From assembly GCF_003665065.1 (NCBI RefSeq), contig NZ_RCHR01000002.1:730738-794737 (forward strand): DNA of 64,000 nucleotides. Reading direction: 5' to 3'. Under the pieces are notes generated by a model. The model saw nothing but the letters and a program-made list of their open reading frames with translations, was not told the origin of the DNA and searched no databases. The position numbers and the translations under genes are program-made. This DNA comes from Oceanobacillus piezotolerans. GTDB taxonomy: Bacteria; Bacillota; Bacilli; Bacillales; Amphibacillaceae. Positions 18,144 to 26,673 of the stretch are shown one piece after another; within the stretch, counting starts at the first letter, position 1; the number at the start of each line of letters is the position of its first letter.

Positions 18144-20276
18144 TTATAACTCTTTTAGGTGGAAAATTCGCTTTTCATCCAGATATGCTTCGAATCCAAT
18201 TGGAACAACAAGAGTTGTTGCACTTGATTCAATAATTGAAAAAGCTGTGATCGTATTTCCAGGCTTAAGTTTTTCCATCTCATAAATAGACGCATTTAGA
18301 AATTCTCCATCCCAATACACTTCACGATTGCCTAGGTAAGCTTCTTCAGGTGGCTCTTTACTAGATAATGATTCCTCTGGTATTTTCGGTTTGGGCACTT
18401 CAACGACACCACGAACAATTGCCCCTGTGATTGAATAACCTAACTCTGGTGATAAGGCTGACTTCGAATATACTTTTGAATATGTTTCTTCAAATGTTTT
18501 TACTAGAGTTTCATAATCGGAAATACTCTTAAATTCTTTAATCGGTGCTTCAATTTCAAGGTCATTGAGTTGTCCTTGATATTGCATTCGATATAAAAGT
18601 TTGAAATCAACTTCATTATTAGAATAACCGTTTTTCTCAAATTCCTCGGCAACCTTTGTTTTTAACTCCGTCCAAGCCGCCTGTAATTCTATTCCTGCAT
18701 TAAGAATGGCATCATCTTCCGCATGTTCCTCAACGTTTATATCTAAGGTTTTATCATAACGATATTCAAAATCTGCAGCGCCACAGCCAAATGCAGAGAA
18801 ACCAGCAGCCCATGCTGGGATGAGAATATCTTCAAAGCCTAGCCCTTTCGTATATCCCGCTGTGTGTAAGGGTCCACCGCCACCATATGAAAAACATACA
18901 TATTGTGAAGGAGAGTAGCCTTTTCCAAGAATCATAGATTCGAGGTAATTTCGCAGTTGGGATTCCAATAACTCGGTTACCCCGAAGGCCGCGTCTTCCA
19001 CCGTTAATCCAAGTGGTTCAGCAATTTGCGTTCGAACGGCTTCATATGCCTTTTCTTTGGAAAGCTTAATGACACCACCAATAAAATTATCTGGATTGAT
19101 CAGGCCAAGCACGACATGACAATCGGACACGGTAACAGTTTCAATGCCTCCCTCAGGATTACACACACCAACACGTGAACCTGCACTATCAGGTCCAATA
19201 ACTAGGTTTCCATAGTTCGGATCAACACGTACAAAACTTCCCGTTCCTGCTCCCGTTGTATCCATGGAAACAAGTGGTAACGAAAGGACAAGGCGCGCCA
19301 TGGCTGGATCGGTTTCAATAGCTAAATTTCCATCTGTGATCAGACCAATATCAAAACTTGTTCCACCGATATCCGAGCATGCGACATTTTTAAGACCGAG
19401 ATTTTCACTTAAATACTTCGCTCCGACCATCCCACCAATTGGACCGGAAACACAAGTACGTGCTAATTCATTTGCCTGAATACCAATGGTTCCTCCATGA
19501 CTTGCCATAATACGAAGGTCAAATTCTGCTCCTTGTTCACGCAATGAATGGTCTAACATTTCCAATGTCTTTCGTGAAGGCTCAGCAGCATAGGCCTCAA
19601 CGATTGTCGTATTCGTTCGATGGGACTCCTTTCGAACGGGATAATAGTCAACCGTAGCAAAGACTTTAATATCTTTATTTTCCTGTTGGATCATTTCTTC
19701 AGCAATATCTCTAATTTTTCGTTCATGTTCAGGAAATTTGTACGAATGAAGTAGACTGATCACTATAGCTTCTACATCTTCGTCAAGTAAGGATTGGATC
19801 GCTGGTCGAATATCATTTTCATAAAGTGGTATAACAACATTCCCGAATAAGTCGACCCTTTCTGTAACACCAACTGTCCATTTTCGAGGTACAAGTGGTG
19901 AATCGAAATGATGGGTATTAATATGAATTCGGTCGGAATAGGAATATCCTAAGTAGGATTGTACTCCACGTCCCATTCGGTGATTGTCTTCTGTCCCTTT
20001 ATTAACAATTAATCCAACTCGTTGCCCTACTCGTGATACCAAGCGATTGAGCATTGCTGTTCCAGAGTAAACCCCTGCGAGTAGATTCGGATATTCTTCT
20101 TCAATGACGGCATCCCATTGATTGAGTGCATCGATGGCAGAGTTTCTCAGGCCAATATGCTCGTCTTTAGGTGTTGTTTGTGCTTTCCCAACAACAAACT
20201 CCCCTGCTTCATCAATAATAAAAGTGTCTGTCATCGTTCCACCTGCGTCAATTGCAAGAATTTGTGACCTTGCCAA
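18144..20276 (-). CDS. acxA: Acetone carboxylase beta subunit (HyuA-like ATPase)
   Basis: About 710 residues with an actin/hexokinase-type ATPase fold. The N terminus has ILAIDAGGTMTDTFI (phosphate loop), the middle has SHGGTIGIQ and CSDIGGTSFDIGL (second phosphate motif), and later FSYGGGGPLH. The beta subunit phosphorylates acetone and bicarbonate using ATP before carboxylation in the alpha subunit. The frame is open to an ATG at 20300. I prefer the TTG at 20276 because GAGGGGAG sits 9 bases before it, whereas the ATG has no ribosome binding site. It is the first gene of the operon. A near-consensus sigma-54 promoter lies about 100 bases upstream. Confidence 0.92.
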   Translation of the reverse strand: MARSQILAIDAGGTMTDTFIIDEAGEFVVGKAQTTPKDEHIGLRNSAIDALNQWDAVIEEEYPNLLAGVYSGTAMLNRLVSRVGQRVGLIVNKGTEDNHRMGRGVQSYLGYSYSDRIHINTHHFDSPLVPRKWTVGVTERVDLFGNVVIPLYENDIRPAIQSLLDEDVEAIVISLLHSYKFPEHERKIRDIAEEMIQQENKDIKVFATVDYYPVRKESHRTNTTIVEAYAAEPSRKTLEMLDHSLREQGAEFDLRIMASHGGTIGIQANELARTCVSGPIGGMVGAKYLSENLGLKNVACSDIGGTSFDIGLITDGNLAIETDPAMARLVLSLPLVSMDTTGAGTGSFVRVDPNYGNLVIGPDSAGSRVGVCNPEGGIETVTVSDCHVVLGLINPDNFIGGVIKLSKEKAYEAVRTQIAEPLGLTVEDAAFGVTELLESQLRNYLESMILGKGYSPSQYVCFSYGGGGPLHTAGYTKGLGFEDILIPAWAAGFSAFGCGAADFEYRYDKTLDINVEEHAEDDAILNAGIELQAAWTELKTKVAEEFEKNGYSNNEVDFKLLYRMQYQGQLNDLEIEAPIKEFKSISDYETLVKTFEETYSKVYSKSALSPELGYSITGAIVRGVVEVPKPKIPEESLSSKEPPEEAYLGNREVYWDGEFLNASIYEMEKLKPGNTITAFSIIESSATTLVVPIGFEAYLDEKRIFHLKEL

Positions 20277-20373
20277 ATTATATTCGCTCCCCTCATCCAT
20301 AAGGATATTTAGTTTTACAGCATGTCTGTGACGTAGTACGGTCTTCTTTGAAAAGTTGCTGTTACAAATACAC

Positions 20374-20390
20374 TTGCAAATTGCGTGCCA
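20374..20390 (-). promoter_or_regulatory. Sigma-54 (-24/-12) promoter of acxABC
   Basis: On the minus strand the sequence reads TGGCACGCAATTTGCAA. It has GG at -24 and GC at -12 with the required 10-base separation, and matches TGGCACG-N4-TTGCA at every position. The predicted transcript start is near 20362, about 86 bases before the acxA start codon. A sigma-54 activator gene is divergent from it. Confidence 0.85.
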
Positions 20391-20450
20391 GCTTTTTTAA
20401 AAATAAAAGCTTTTAAATGTAAGGGCTTACATACCGAGTGTTGTTCAAAA

Positions 20451-20484
20451 TGTGTAGCGAATAGCAACAGGTGTAGCGCAACAA
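20451..20484. promoter_or_regulatory. Candidate upstream activator site of acxABC
   Basis: GTGTAGCG occurs at 20452-20459 and 20471-20478, 19 bases apart (nearly two helical turns), each close to CAACA. It lies 70-100 bases upstream of the -24/-12 element, the usual distance for an enhancer-binding protein. The assignment to the adjacent activator is inference. Confidence 0.4.
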
Positions 20485-20719
20485 TGGAGTTGATTGCTTC
20501 AGTAAAAGGTTTAGTTTGTTTGGACCTAATAGAAGAATTGGCGAAGAAAAGATAGAAAAACAAAATATAATTATTGATTATTGCAAAAATTACGTAAATA
20601 ATATAAGATGTATTATAATAGAAATCTACCCAATTGACCCGGCTCCCTTAGACAAATGCATTCTTGGTAAATCATTACTTGATGAAAAAGGATAATCATT
20701 TGATAAAGGAGGATAACCC

Positions 20720-22717
20720 TTGGAAAATTTATTCACCTCGATGTACTCTGCATTGGATTTGAACGATGATGCAAGTGCGATTAGGCGATCATGGGAGGAT
20801 TTTGTTACTGATCATAATTATAGTACGTTGCAGATGCCTATAAGGAATGATATTTTAGATTCTTGGAAGCGTTGTCATAGCGATGGAATCAATCCTCTGC
20901 AGACTCAAGCAAGAGAAGGGCTTACGCCAATTGAGCTAGAGCAGTTATGGACAGAATCCGAACTCTATCATTCAGCAAAGCCAATTATTGAGGCTGTTTT
21001 TCAAAAATTAATTGGCACAGACTACTTGATTACGTTAAATGATGAAAAAGGGAACATGATTTATTTAAAAGGTGAAATAGATATATTAAGGAAGACAGAG
21101 AAAATGAACTTCACGGTCGGAATGGATTGGAGCGAAGCAGCAGCTGGAACGAATGCAATTGGGACAAGTATTATAACGAAAACGCCGATACAGATTTTTG
21201 CAACGGAACACTTTTGTGAGGGATTTCACTCAATGACATGTTCATCTGCCCCAATTTTCCAGCCTTACACAAGAAAAGTCCTTGGAGTGATTGATATTAC
21301 TGGCTTATGGCCAAATGGACAACCACATACACTCGGTTTAGCTGTCACCATTGCCCAAACTATAGAACAAGAGCTTACGAAACTACACATTAAAAAATAT
21401 AACTTCTTAATGGAATATTATCATCAAAAGAAATCGCAATGGAAAAACGATCCGATGCTCGTTATAAGCAATGATTTTCTGTTAGTTAACGGCAGTGATA
21501 AATTACTAAAAACCTTCGAAATAGATAAGATGATGCATTTAAATGAAAATCACCAACTCCGTGCTATTGTAAGAAAACTAAATGAGCGAAAATTTGATCG
21601 AACGGATCTCTCGACCCAGCTAAATAATGTTGAACTGCTTGGCCTTCGCCTTGATGATGTACATAGGATTCAAACTTCTGGTGAAACAATCGGATATGTC
21701 ATTTTATTTAAAGGCAATTTGACAGACAAAGCACCTGCCATGACACAAGTGAATCCAATTACAAAGTATAATTTAGTTGGAGAATCAGGTGGTCTGAATC
21801 GAGTTTTGTATAAAGTTCAAAAAGCGGCAACAACAGATGTGCCTGTTCTATTAATTGGCGAAACCGGTACTGGTAAAGAAGAAATCACTCGAATGATTCA
21901 TCAGGAAAGTCGAAGAAAGAAACAGCCATTTATCGCAATGAACTGTGGTGCGATTCAAAAGGACCTCATTGGCAGTGAGTTGTTTGGCTATGAAAGTGGG
22001 ACCTTTACTGGTGGCAACAAAGGAGGAAAAAATGGAAGGTTCGAGGCAGCAAATGGCGGAACTTTGTTTTTAGATGAAATTGGCGAAATGCCCTTTGATC
22101 AACAGGTACATCTACTTAGAGTTCTAGAAGAAAAGGAAATTACAAGGCTAGGCTCTTCGAAGACTATCAAGGTGGATGTACGAATTATCGCAGCGACAAA
22201 TCAGAATTTACAGGATATGGTTGAAAAAGGTCTGTTTCGCAAAGATTTATATTTTAGACTAAATGTTGTCTCAATCGAAATTCCGCCATTACGGGAGCGA
22301 AAAGAAGATATATTGCAGTTAAGTAATTACTTCTTAGCTAAATTTGCCAAGAAATATGAATTACTATCCCCACCGATCTTCGATGAAGAAACGGCGAGCA
22401 TTTTAGCGAATTACCATTGGGAAGGCAATATAAGAGAGCTCAGGAATGTAATTGAACATGCGGTTATTTTTAGTATGTCATCAGCAGTAATTAATCGGAC
22501 GCATTTACCCGATTATCTACTGAAAAACATTGAAGACTCCCCACAAAAGGAAGACAACAAAATGAATCTTTCTTTGATGGACAACCTAGAAAAACAGCAA
22601 ATCATTGAGCTCCTGCAGATGAAAAACTGGAATATATCAGCAGTTTCGAAAGAACTGAGTATCGCGCGGTCAACTTTGTATCGTAAAATACAAAAATACC
22701 AGCTCGCGAAAACCTAA
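20720..22717 (+). CDS. acxR: Sigma-54-dependent activator (AcoR/AcxR type)
   Basis: 665 residues. An N-terminal region carries a GAF-type sensor (AAAGTNAIGTSI, FHSMTCSSAPIFQP, about 60-230), as in AcoR. A central AAA+ domain follows, with Walker A GETGTGKE at 380-387, Walker B LFLDEIGE near 450 and the arginine region FRLNVVSIEIPPLRERKEDI. A C-terminal Fis-type helix-turn-helix ends NISAVSKELSIARSTLYRKI. The sigma-54 contact loop reads GTFTGG at about 427-432 instead of GAFTGA: the central F-T-G is kept, two flanking residues differ. It starts with TTG, AAGGAGG 7 bases upstream. Its position between two operons with -24/-12 promoters makes it the likely acetone-responsive activator of both; the effector is inferred. 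Confidence 0.88.
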   Translation: MENLFTSMYSALDLNDDASAIRRSWEDFVTDHNYSTLQMPIRNDILDSWKRCHSDGINPLQTQAREGLTPIELEQLWTESELYHSAKPIIEAVFQKLIGTDYLITLNDEKGNMIYLKGEIDILRKTEKMNFTVGMDWSEAAAGTNAIGTSIITKTPIQIFATEHFCEGFHSMTCSSAPIFQPYTRKVLGVIDITGLWPNGQPHTLGLAVTIAQTIEQELTKLHIKKYNFLMEYYHQKKSQWKNDPMLVISNDFLLVNGSDKLLKTFEIDKMMHLNENHQLRAIVRKLNERKFDRTDLSTQLNNVELLGLRLDDVHRIQTSGETIGYVILFKGNLTDKAPAMTQVNPITKYNLVGESGGLNRVLYKVQKAATTDVPVLLIGETGTGKEEITRMIHQESRRKKQPFIAMNCGAIQKDLIGSELFGYESGTFTGGNKGGKNGRFEAANGGTLFLDEIGEMPFDQQVHLLRVLEEKEITRLGSSKTIKVDVRIIAATNQNLQDMVEKGLFRKDLYFRLNVVSIEIPPLRERKEDILQLSNYFLAKFAKKYELLSPPIFDEETASILANYHWEGNIRELRNVIEHAVIFSMSSAVINRTHLPDYLLKNIEDSPQKEDNKMNLSLMDNLEKQQIIELLQMKNWNISAVSKELSIARSTLYRKIQKYQLAKT

Positions 22718-22747
22718 CAGTTGCTTCGAATTCCCTTTTTAAATAGT

Positions 22748-22762
22748 TGGCATCCTATTTGC
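22748..22762 (+). promoter_or_regulatory. Sigma-54 (-24/-12) promoter of scoAB
   Basis: TGGCATCCTATTTGCT begins at 22748, with GG at 22749-22750 and GC at 22761-22762 separated by ten bases. The predicted start is near 22773, 20 bases before the scoA ATG. It differs from consensus only at the C of TGGCAC. Confidence 0.78.
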
Positions 22763-22792
22763 TATAAATGAAGTAGAAAGAGGTGAAAAGGA

Positions 22793-23482
22793 ATGAAAAA
22801 AATTTTAACATCATTTGATGAAGCTGTACGGGATATTCAAGATGGTTCGACGATCATGGTAGGTGGTTTTGGACTTGTTGGGATTCCTGAGAATTTGATT
22901 CTAGCTCTAAGAGATGCGAATGTGAAGCACTTGACAGTTATCTCTAATAACTGTGGTGTTGATGATTGGGGCTTAGGTTTATTATTGAAAAATAAACAGA
23001 TTGATAAGATGATTGGTTCCTATGTCGGAGAAAATAAGGAATTCCAGCGCCAAGTTTTATCAGGTGAATTGGATGTTGAGCTTGTACCACAAGGGAATTT
23101 GGCTGAGCGGATTCGAGCAGGCGGAGCAGGGATTCCTGCATTTTACACACCAGCAGGGGTGGGTACACCGATTGCAGAAAGGGTGGAAGTACGGACGTTT
23201 GACAATAAGGAATATGCGCTGCAAACGGCATTGAAAGCGGATTTTAGTTTGGTCAGAGCTGCGTTTGGTGATACCCATGGGAATTTAATTTATAACAAGA
23301 CGGCGCAAAATTTTAACCCAATGATTGCTACAGCTGGGCAGGTGACGATAGCGGAAGTTGAACAGATTGTTGAAGCAGGTTCGCTTGACGCGGCACAAAT
23401 TCATACGCCAGGAATTTATGTGCAAAGATTAATCAAAGGGAAGCAAGAGAAACGAATCGAAAAATTAACATTAACTAAATAA
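22793..23482 (+). CDS. scoA: 3-oxoacid (succinyl-CoA:acetoacetate) CoA-transferase subunit A
   Basis: 229 residues, a full-length subunit A of family I CoA-transferases. The landmarks are TIMVGGFGLVGIPENLI near residue 20-36, LVPQGNLAERIRAGGAGIPAFYTPAGVGT near 103 and FSLVRAAFGDTHGNL near 155. With subunit B it activates acetoacetate to acetoacetyl-CoA using a CoA donor, most likely succinyl-CoA. In this context the acetoacetate is the product of acetone carboxylase encoded next door, so the enzyme feeds acetone carbon toward acetyl-CoA. AGGTGAAAAGG precedes the ATG. Subunit B follows after 24 bases. Confidence 0.94.
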   Translation: MKKILTSFDEAVRDIQDGSTIMVGGFGLVGIPENLILALRDANVKHLTVISNNCGVDDWGLGLLLKNKQIDKMIGSYVGENKEFQRQVLSGELDVELVPQGNLAERIRAGGAGIPAFYTPAGVGTPIAERVEVRTFDNKEYALQTALKADFSLVRAAFGDTHGNLIYNKTAQNFNPMIATAGQVTIAEVEQIVEAGSLDAAQIHTPGIYVQRLIKGKQEKRIEKLTLTK

Positions 23483-23506
23483 ATCAGGGAAGGAGGTAAC
23501 TCACGT

Positions 23507-24169
23507 ATGGATAAAGAATTGATTCGGGAAAAAATAGCGAAACGAGCGGAACAGGAGATTGAAAGCATTTCCTATGTGAATTTAGGAATTGGTATCCCAA
23601 CAATGGTTGCGAATTATATACAGCCCGATAAAGAAGTGGTGCTTCAATCAGAAAACGGTTTACTAGGGATTGGCAGATTTCCATTAAAGGAAGAAGTGGA
23701 TCCTGATTTAATCAATGCTGGGAAGGAAACGGTCACTGCGACTATCGGCGCATCCTATTTCAGTAGTGCCGAGTCCTTTGCAATGATTCGCGGTGGTCAT
23801 ATTGATTTGGCGATTTTAGGTGGAATGGAGGTTTCGGAAGCAGGGGACCTAGCAAATTGGATGATTCCTGGAAAAATGATCAAAGGCATGGGTGGAGCCA
23901 TGGATCTCGTTCAAGGGGCGAAGAAGGTTGTAGTAATTATGGATCATGTCAATAAAAATGGCGATCCAAAAATTCTAAAATCATGTACATTACCTTTAAC
24001 GGGAAAAAAGGTTGTGAATCGCATCATTACGGACCGTGCTGTCATTGACGTAAGTGAAAACGGACTCGTCCTTGTGGAAGTGGCAAAAGGTTTTACAATT
24101 GATGATATTGTGAGCGCAACAGAAGCCAAACTACATGTCGATGAGAATGTGAAAATGGGGACCTATTGA
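23507..24169 (+). CDS. scoB: 3-oxoacid (succinyl-CoA:acetoacetate) CoA-transferase subunit B
   Basis: 220 residues. The catalytic glutamate lies in [10 protein letters not shown] near residue 46, the residue that forms the glutamyl-CoA intermediate, and the oxyanion-hole glycines are in [17 protein letters not shown]. The C-terminal part has [16 protein letters not shown]. It is paired with ScoA and probably shares the sigma-54 promoter upstream. A thiolase to finish the route to acetyl-CoA is not in the window. AAGGAGG is well placed before the ATG. A hairpin follows 35 bases after the stop. Confidence 0.94.
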   Translation: MDKELIREKIAKRAEQEIESISYVNLGIGIPTMVANYIQPDKEVVLQSENGLLGIGRFPLKEEVDPDLINAGKETVTATIGASYFSSAESFAMIRGGHIDLAILGGMEVSEAGDLANWMIPGKMIKGMGGAMDLVQGAKKVVVIMDHVNKNGDPKILKSCTLPLTGKKVVNRIITDRAVIDVSENGLVLVEVAKGFTIDDIVSATEAKLHVDENVKMGTY

Positions 24170-24204
24170 ATTAAGAAACGGCTCCAAAGCCGGAACGGAT
24201 AATA

Positions 24205-24237
24205 TGCAAAACGCACTTTATTTATGTGCATTTTGCA
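24205..24237 (+). terminator. Hairpin after scoAB
   Basis: TGCAAAA-c-GCAC (24205-24216) pairs with GTGC-a-TTTTGCA (24226-24237). There is no good T tract, so it may be a weak terminator or a 3'-end stabiliser. Confidence 0.5.
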
Positions 24238-24375
24238 ATGGAATTATTTAATAATCCAAAACCGTACAAATACTTTACAAACAAATCTCCCTGCGGCAAA
24301 TGTCATAAAGATTATAAGTTATGGAAGGAGCAAGGAATGAATATTAAAGATAAACAAGAAAGGGTTGAAATGTAA
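24238..24375 (+). other. Possible 45-codon CxxC-containing frame
   Basis: An ATG-started frame with a compact PCGKCHKDYKLWKEQG segment that looks more protein-like than its surroundings. There is no ribosome binding site, since a hairpin occupies that position. It may be the tail of a lost gene. I do not recognise it. Confidence 0.25.
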
Positions 24376-24401
24376 CCTTTGTCAAGGACGTTATAAATAG
24401 A

Positions 24402-24512
24402 CTAGGCAACATCTAAAAGATGATTTCTGTATTGTACAGGAGTCATCTTTTTTACGTTCCATTTTAAATTTGCGTAATATAACCTGTATTTATGGTAACC
24501 CATAAAAATGTA
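24402..24512 (-). pseudogene. IS3-family transposase remnant (C terminus of OrfB)
   Basis: The minus strand reads YYANLKWNVKKMTPVQYRNH followed by LLDVA and a TAG stop at 24402-24404. This is the characteristic end of IS3/IS150-type integrase-fold transposases. Only about 35 codons remain and the DDE core is missing. No terminal inverted repeats are recognisable. It marks past insertion in this debris region. Confidence 0.7.
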
Positions 24513-25074
24513 TATACAGTTTTATGAGTTACTTATCTTCTTTATCTAATAATCCTTAGTTGCTTTTTCAACTATATCAACCTTTATAACATCATTTATA
24601 GCAGCAAAATTACGGAATCTTTTATGAAGTTCTGCTTCTGGTATAAATGCTACTTCTTTGGTTTTTCTTTCTACTGTAGTTACATCTTCCTGTATTTCTG
24701 TATTTACAGGTTATTCGTCATTTTGGACAATCTTAGAAATGAATTCTGCATTCCCTTTTTTTTAGGGGGGCTTGTGGTTTTGGTCTACTATATTTATCCT
24801 TTAACGACTAAAATATCTCCGTATAGCCCTCCGATTAATAAAAGAGCAACTTGAAACAGGAGATGTAGACCAGTCAAGGACTGTATCGCTTAATACAACA
24901 TCAAAGACTACCCAAATAGAAACTAATACCAATAATATTAAGAATGATGAGTTTGAGGATTTGTCTGAAGACATATTGAATATGGGTAAATAAGAAATAA
25001 GTCTTTATCCATCCCCTACTTATCCTTTCTTTTAAAATTGAAAAGAAATTTAACTATATATATTTTATCTTTAT

Positions 25075-25135
25075 CATGTATTGCTGTAATTACGGTTTTA
25101 TAGTTATACAGCAATACATGTAGTTTAGTTTTTAT
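25075..25135 (+). terminator. Perfect 14-bp inverted repeat with T-rich tail
   Basis: CATGTATTGCTGTA (25075-25088) is repeated as its exact complement at 25107-25120 around an 18-base loop, then TAGTTTAGTTTTTAT. It looks like the terminator of the decayed upstream gene. Confidence 0.6.
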
Positions 25136-25332
25136 AGGAAATCTATCGGAGTAAATACATAGAATAATAAGATAACAAAAAGAGTGCAGAAATGATATGC
25201 TCCCCGTTAGGTAGACAGATTAAAAAATAAAAATTTATTTTGCCTTAGGGGGGTTTTTGTTTCCAAAAGATCGCACTCATTATTGTAAAGAGGATTTTAA
25301 TATTAGCTCGATTGTACGTTTTTTGATTTAAA

Positions 25333-25362
25333 AAACCCTTCATCTTATTAAATGAAGGGTTT
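25333..25362 (-). terminator. Terminator of the SDR gene
   Basis: AAACCCTTCAT (25333-25343) pairs with ATGAAGGGTTT (25352-25362). On the minus strand it is followed by TTTTTTAAATC. Confidence 0.8.
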
Positions 25363-25372
25363 CTTAATCAAG

Positions 25373-26143
25373 TTATGCGGAAGTAGAAGATTGGCCACCA
25401 TCAATTCGATAATAAGTACCAGAAATGAAGGAGGCTTTATCAGAAGATAAGAACACCATTAAATCTGCAATTTCTTCTGGAGTAGAATAGCGACCCATGG
25501 GAATAGAAGCTTCAATTGCTTTTTTAGCTGCAGCTGCATCTTCTGGGTTTGTATTCGATTCGATACGTTTCATCATATCTGTATCAACAGCTGTCGGAGC
25601 CACTGCATTTACACGAACGCCATATTGTGCTCCTTCTAAAGCAGCCGATTTAGTAATCCCTACAACTGCGTGCTTAGAAGCAACGTACGCGCTCATTCCT
25701 GGTGCGCCTAACCAACCGCCGTTTGAAGCCGTGTTGACAACGGCCCCACTTTTTTGTTCTTTCATTACTTGAAGAACATATTTTAATCCAAAGAATACTC
25801 CCATAACGTTAACATCTAGTACTTTTTTAATATTTTCCTCCGTAATATCCGTAATAAATTGATAATCGCCATTTATACCAGCGTTATTGATGAACACATC
25901 AATACGCCCATAATGTTCCTTTGTTTTTTCTACATAAGCTTTTGCTTCTTCCTCTTTTGCAACGTTAGCCGTAAGTGTTAAAACATCTGTGGCATCAATG
26001 GTAGAAGCAGCTTTTTCTAACGTTTCTTGATTTAAATCGACAAGTGCTAGTTTGGCCCCTTCTTTAGCGAACGATTTTGCTGTCGCAAGACCGATACCAC
26101 CTGCAGCACCAGTAATTAAAACAACTTTGTCTTCAAATGACAT
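25373..26143 (-). CDS. Short-chain dehydrogenase/reductase (glucose-1-dehydrogenase/3-oxoacyl reductase-like)
   Basis: 256 residues of a classical SDR. The cofactor motif is TGAAGGIG near residue 12, followed by DLNQETLEKA, which suggests NAD preference because an Asp ends the second strand. It has NNAGINGDY near 88, catalytic Ser near 140, and YVASK with the Tyr/Lys pair near 155. The C terminus FISGTYYRIDGGQS is typical. The ATG at 26143 is chosen because AGGAGG lies 7 bases upstream; the longer frame to 26170 starts inside the leader. The substrate is unknown. A broken HxlR-type regulator gene lies divergent and upstream, a common arrangement for such reductases. Confidence 0.9.
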   Translation of the reverse strand: MSFEDKVVLITGAAGGIGLATAKSFAKEGAKLALVDLNQETLEKAASTIDATDVLTLTANVAKEEEAKAYVEKTKEHYGRIDVFINNAGINGDYQFITDITEENIKKVLDVNVMGVFFGLKYVLQVMKEQKSGAVVNTASNGGWLGAPGMSAYVASKHAVVGITKSAALEGAQYGVRVNAVAPTAVDTDMMKRIESNTNPEDAAAAKKAIEASIPMGRYSTPEEIADLMVFLSSDKASFISGTYYRIDGGQSSTSA

Positions 26144-26256
26144 CAAAAAACCTCCTAAAAATGTTCTCAATATTTCTCCACCTACAAATATGTATTCCCT
26201 AAAAACCCTTTCAAATCAAGATTATTTGTGATTTGAATCATTATTTCTTCTTTAAT

Positions 26257-26436
26257 AAGTACAAGAGATGGAATGAATCAATAGTTTATCAACAAGTTCC
26301 TCCAAAGGTTGAATATTCCAAGACTGAATACGGTCAGATTTAAATACCAGTGTTAGCAGCTATGAGAGATTGGGGATTGAAACATCTTGAACATCTTGAT
26401 GAATTATATGGTGAAGAAAATAAACTAAAAGGTTAA
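26257..26436 (+). pseudogene. HxlR-family transcriptional regulator remnant
   Basis: The plus frame reads YQQVPPKVEYSKTEYGQI, then an in-frame TAA at 26341, then IPVLAAMRDWGLKHLEHLDE to a stop at 26434-26436. This is the wing and C-terminal helix of HxlR-type winged-helix regulators. The N-terminal DNA-binding helices are not found upstream. It probably once regulated the divergent SDR gene. Confidence 0.7.
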
Positions 26437-26673
26437 TAAAATAATTAAAACTATCTAAGTATCTAGGGATATTCACAAGACAGAAATATATATTTCATAG
26501 ATGTGAAATTAATTATGATTTAATATGGAATTTTAAAACCAAAGGATGGGAAATCATTATTTAACAAAAAAATACCGCAATAAATTCTGTAGCGAATATA
26601 ATTGCGGTTTTGCATGTAAATGACTCGTTTGTACCTTAGTAGTAAACCCGTTAGAATAAAGCTGCTGTTTTGT
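26437..26673. other. Spacer between HxlR remnant and cydS
   Basis: Contains the cydABS terminator at 26574-26608 and, on the minus strand near 26645-26665, TTATTCTAACGGG, a partial dispersed-repeat copy. Confidence 0.45.
26574..26608 (-). terminator. Terminator of cydABS
   Basis: ACCGCAAT (26574-26581) pairs with ATTGCGGT (26601-26608). On the minus strand it is followed by ATTTTTTTG. Confidence 0.7.

Larger units (their letters stand above)
20301..20719. other. Divergent regulatory region acxA / sigma-54 activator
   Basis: Contains the minus-strand -24/-12 promoter at 20374-20390. At 20451-20484 is a repeated GTGTAGCG (copies 19 bases apart, each near a CAACA), which lies where an enhancer-binding activator site would be expected. 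AT-rich sequence before the plus-strand activator gene includes several TATAAT-like boxes (20600-20622). The antisense frame at 20315-20563 overlaps these elements and is not coding. Confidence 0.55.
24513..25372. other. Gene-debris region between IS remnant and SDR gene
   Basis: About 860 AT-rich bases. Around 24750-24850 one plus frame reads GLVVLVYYIYPLTTKISPYS, a membrane-segment-like stretch. After a frame change near 24850 another continues EQLETGDVDQ...DLSEDILNMGK to a TAA at 24991-24993, so a small membrane protein gene has probably decayed here. Further on are a perfect 14-bp inverted repeat (25075-25120) and, at about 25180-25222 on the minus strand, a CTAACGGGG repeat copy. Confidence 0.45.

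Noticed and set aside
20315..20563. 82-codon minus-strand frame upstream of acxA
   Set aside because: It overlaps the sigma-54 promoter and activator-site region, has no ribosome binding site and no recognisable family.
22675..22694. TTTGTAT/ATACAAA inverted repeat as activator site for scoAB
   Set aside because: It lies in the conserved helix-turn-helix coding segment and does not resemble the GTGTAGCG boxes upstream of acxABC.
24781..24993. Intact small membrane protein gene
   Set aside because: The hydrophobic and the acidic parts are in different frames and neither has a start with a ribosome binding site; treated as decayed.
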